Assembly: GCF_014839835.1 (NCBI RefSeq)
Contig: NC_071646.1
Location: 6,380,001 to 6,444,000, forward strand
Direction of reading: 5' to 3'
Source of the DNA: Dryobates pubescens
Taxonomy: Eukaryota; Chordata; Aves; Piciformes; Picidae
DNA: 64,000 nucleotides
Positions 62,955 to 64,000 of this stretch are shown one piece after another. The translations under genes and the position numbers were made by a program. Within the stretch, counting starts at the first letter, position 1. Each line of letters begins with the position of its first letter. The notes under the pieces were generated by a model that worked only from the letters and a program-made list of their open reading frames with translations, was not told the origin of the DNA and searched no databases.

Positions 62955-63710
62955 GGAGAGGGGTGGAGGCAATCCTGTGGGGAGGATGGAGCTGAATCCA
63001 GGAGGAGGAGGTTGGAGGTGATCTGTTACGGGAGGATGGACACAGCCCCACGGGGAGGCTGGAGCTGAATCCATGGAGAGGAGGTTGGAGACTGTTATGG
63101 GAGGATGGACACAGCCCCATGGGGAGGCTGGAGTTGAATCCATGGGGAGGAGGTTGGAGACTATTATGGGAGGATGGACACAGCCCCATGGGGAGGATGG
63201 AGCTGAATCCATGGAGAGGAGATTGGAGACTATTATATGGGAGGATGGACACAGCCCCATGGGGAGGATGGAGTTGAATCCATGGGAGTAATCTATTCTG
63301 GGAGGATGGATGTAACCCCATGGGGAGGATGGAGTTAAATCCATGGAGAGGAGGTTGGAGGTAATCTGTTATGGGAGGATGGACATAACCCCACGGGGAG
63401 GATGTTGGAGATAATCCCACAGGGAGGATGGAGCTAAATCCATGGGCAGGAGGATGGAGCTAATCCATTAGGGAGGATGGACAGAGCCCCATGGGAAGAA
63501 GGATGGAGAGAAATAATCCCATGGGGAGGATGGAGCTAAACCCATAAGGAAGAGGTTGGAAATAGCTCCACTAGAAGGAGGATGGAGATAGCCTCATGGG
63601 GAGCATGGAGCTAAAGCCACAGGGAGGTGGCTGGAGGTAGTCCCATGGGGAGGAAGATGGAGCTTAACCCTCTGGAGAGGGGGTTGGAGGGAGGATGGAG
63701 CAAACCCTGT
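62955..63710. repeat. Minisatellite, about 70-bp unit (ggaggatggacacagcccca), about 10 copies (INAVA intron 6)
   Basis: Unit ggaggatggacacagcccca, tggggaggatggagctgaat and ccatggagaggaggttggag; it becomes more diverged toward 63,700. Confidence 0.9.
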
Positions 63711-63769
63711 GGAGAGGATGATGACAACCTCGTGGAGGGGATGAAGAGACTCTTTAGGGTGTCAGGTAA

Positions 63770-64000
63770 TGAGGCTGAGGGGGATGGAGCAGAACTAGAA
63801 GTGGGGAGCTGGAGATTGGCTGTGAGGAAGAAGTTGTTGGCCAGGAGGGTGGTGAGAGCCTGGCACAGGCTGCCCAGGGAGGTGGTGGAAGCCTCCTGCC
63901 TGGAGGTGTTTGCAGCCAGGCTGGAGGTGGCTGTGAGCAACCTGCTGTGGTGTGAGGGGTCCCTGCCCATGGCAGGGGCTTGGAACTGGGTGGGCCTTGA
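63770..64000 (+). mobile_element. CR1 LINE 3' region, sense, running off the window
   Basis: Nearly identical to 12,170-12,400 (gatggagcagaactagaagt, ggtggtggaagcctcctgcc). Confidence 0.88.

Overview
The window looks like a GC-rich avian microchromosome. Evidence for a bird: vertebrate genes with short, GT-AG-bounded exons, a very large number of CR1 LINE fragments (the dominant retroposon of birds), and minisatellites in almost every intron. From memory of human synteny, AHCYL1 and TMEM167B lie at 1p13.3 and GPR25 and INAVA at 1q32.1. These blocks share one small chromosome in chicken (chromosome 26), so the window is probably its homologue. Several CR1 copies are nearly identical, which suggests a recent CR1 burst. 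A piciform (woodpecker-like) source is a guess only.

Layout. 1-32,430 (+): AHCYL1 (IRBIT), lacking only its first coding exon; 16 coding exons add up to 490 codons plus stop, exactly human residues 41-530. A roughly 2.85 kb 3'UTR ends near AATAAA at 32,406. 32,700-36,460: CR1 copies, an unexplained CpG-rich tandem region (33,570-34,010) and minisatellites. 36,469-40,400 (-): TMEM167B (74 aa, three exons), convergent with AHCYL1, with a promoter holding eleven CCAAT boxes at exact 30-bp spacing. 42,178-45,640 (+): a five-exon gene for a 152-aa FAM107-family protein, apparently a third paralogue beside FAM107A and FAM107B. 47,749-48,894 (+): single-exon rhodopsin-family receptor, GPR25 by sequence and by its INAVA neighbour. 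About 54,400-62,888 (+): INAVA, with its CUPID domain; the 3' exon(s) lie beyond the window.

The rest is mostly repeats: about 40 tandem arrays (3-bp to about 190-bp units) and more than 20 CR1 segments. Long open frames in the arrays are repeat artefacts, not genes. The most notable structures are: an AHCYL1 intron array carrying five extra copies of the real 3' splice junction, two of them in frame with the true exon; an internal AHCYL1 duplication that carried part of exon 8 into a later intron; the 11-CCAAT promoter array; CR1 segments amplified into tandem arrays at three places; a 495-bp higher-order repeat; and an almost perfect palindrome of about 45 bp per arm in INAVA.

The genes are not an operon. 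AHCYL1 is a signalling scaffold, TMEM167B a small secretory-pathway membrane protein, the FAM107 protein a likely actin-associated factor, and GPR25 and INAVA are a conserved immune and mucosal gene pair.
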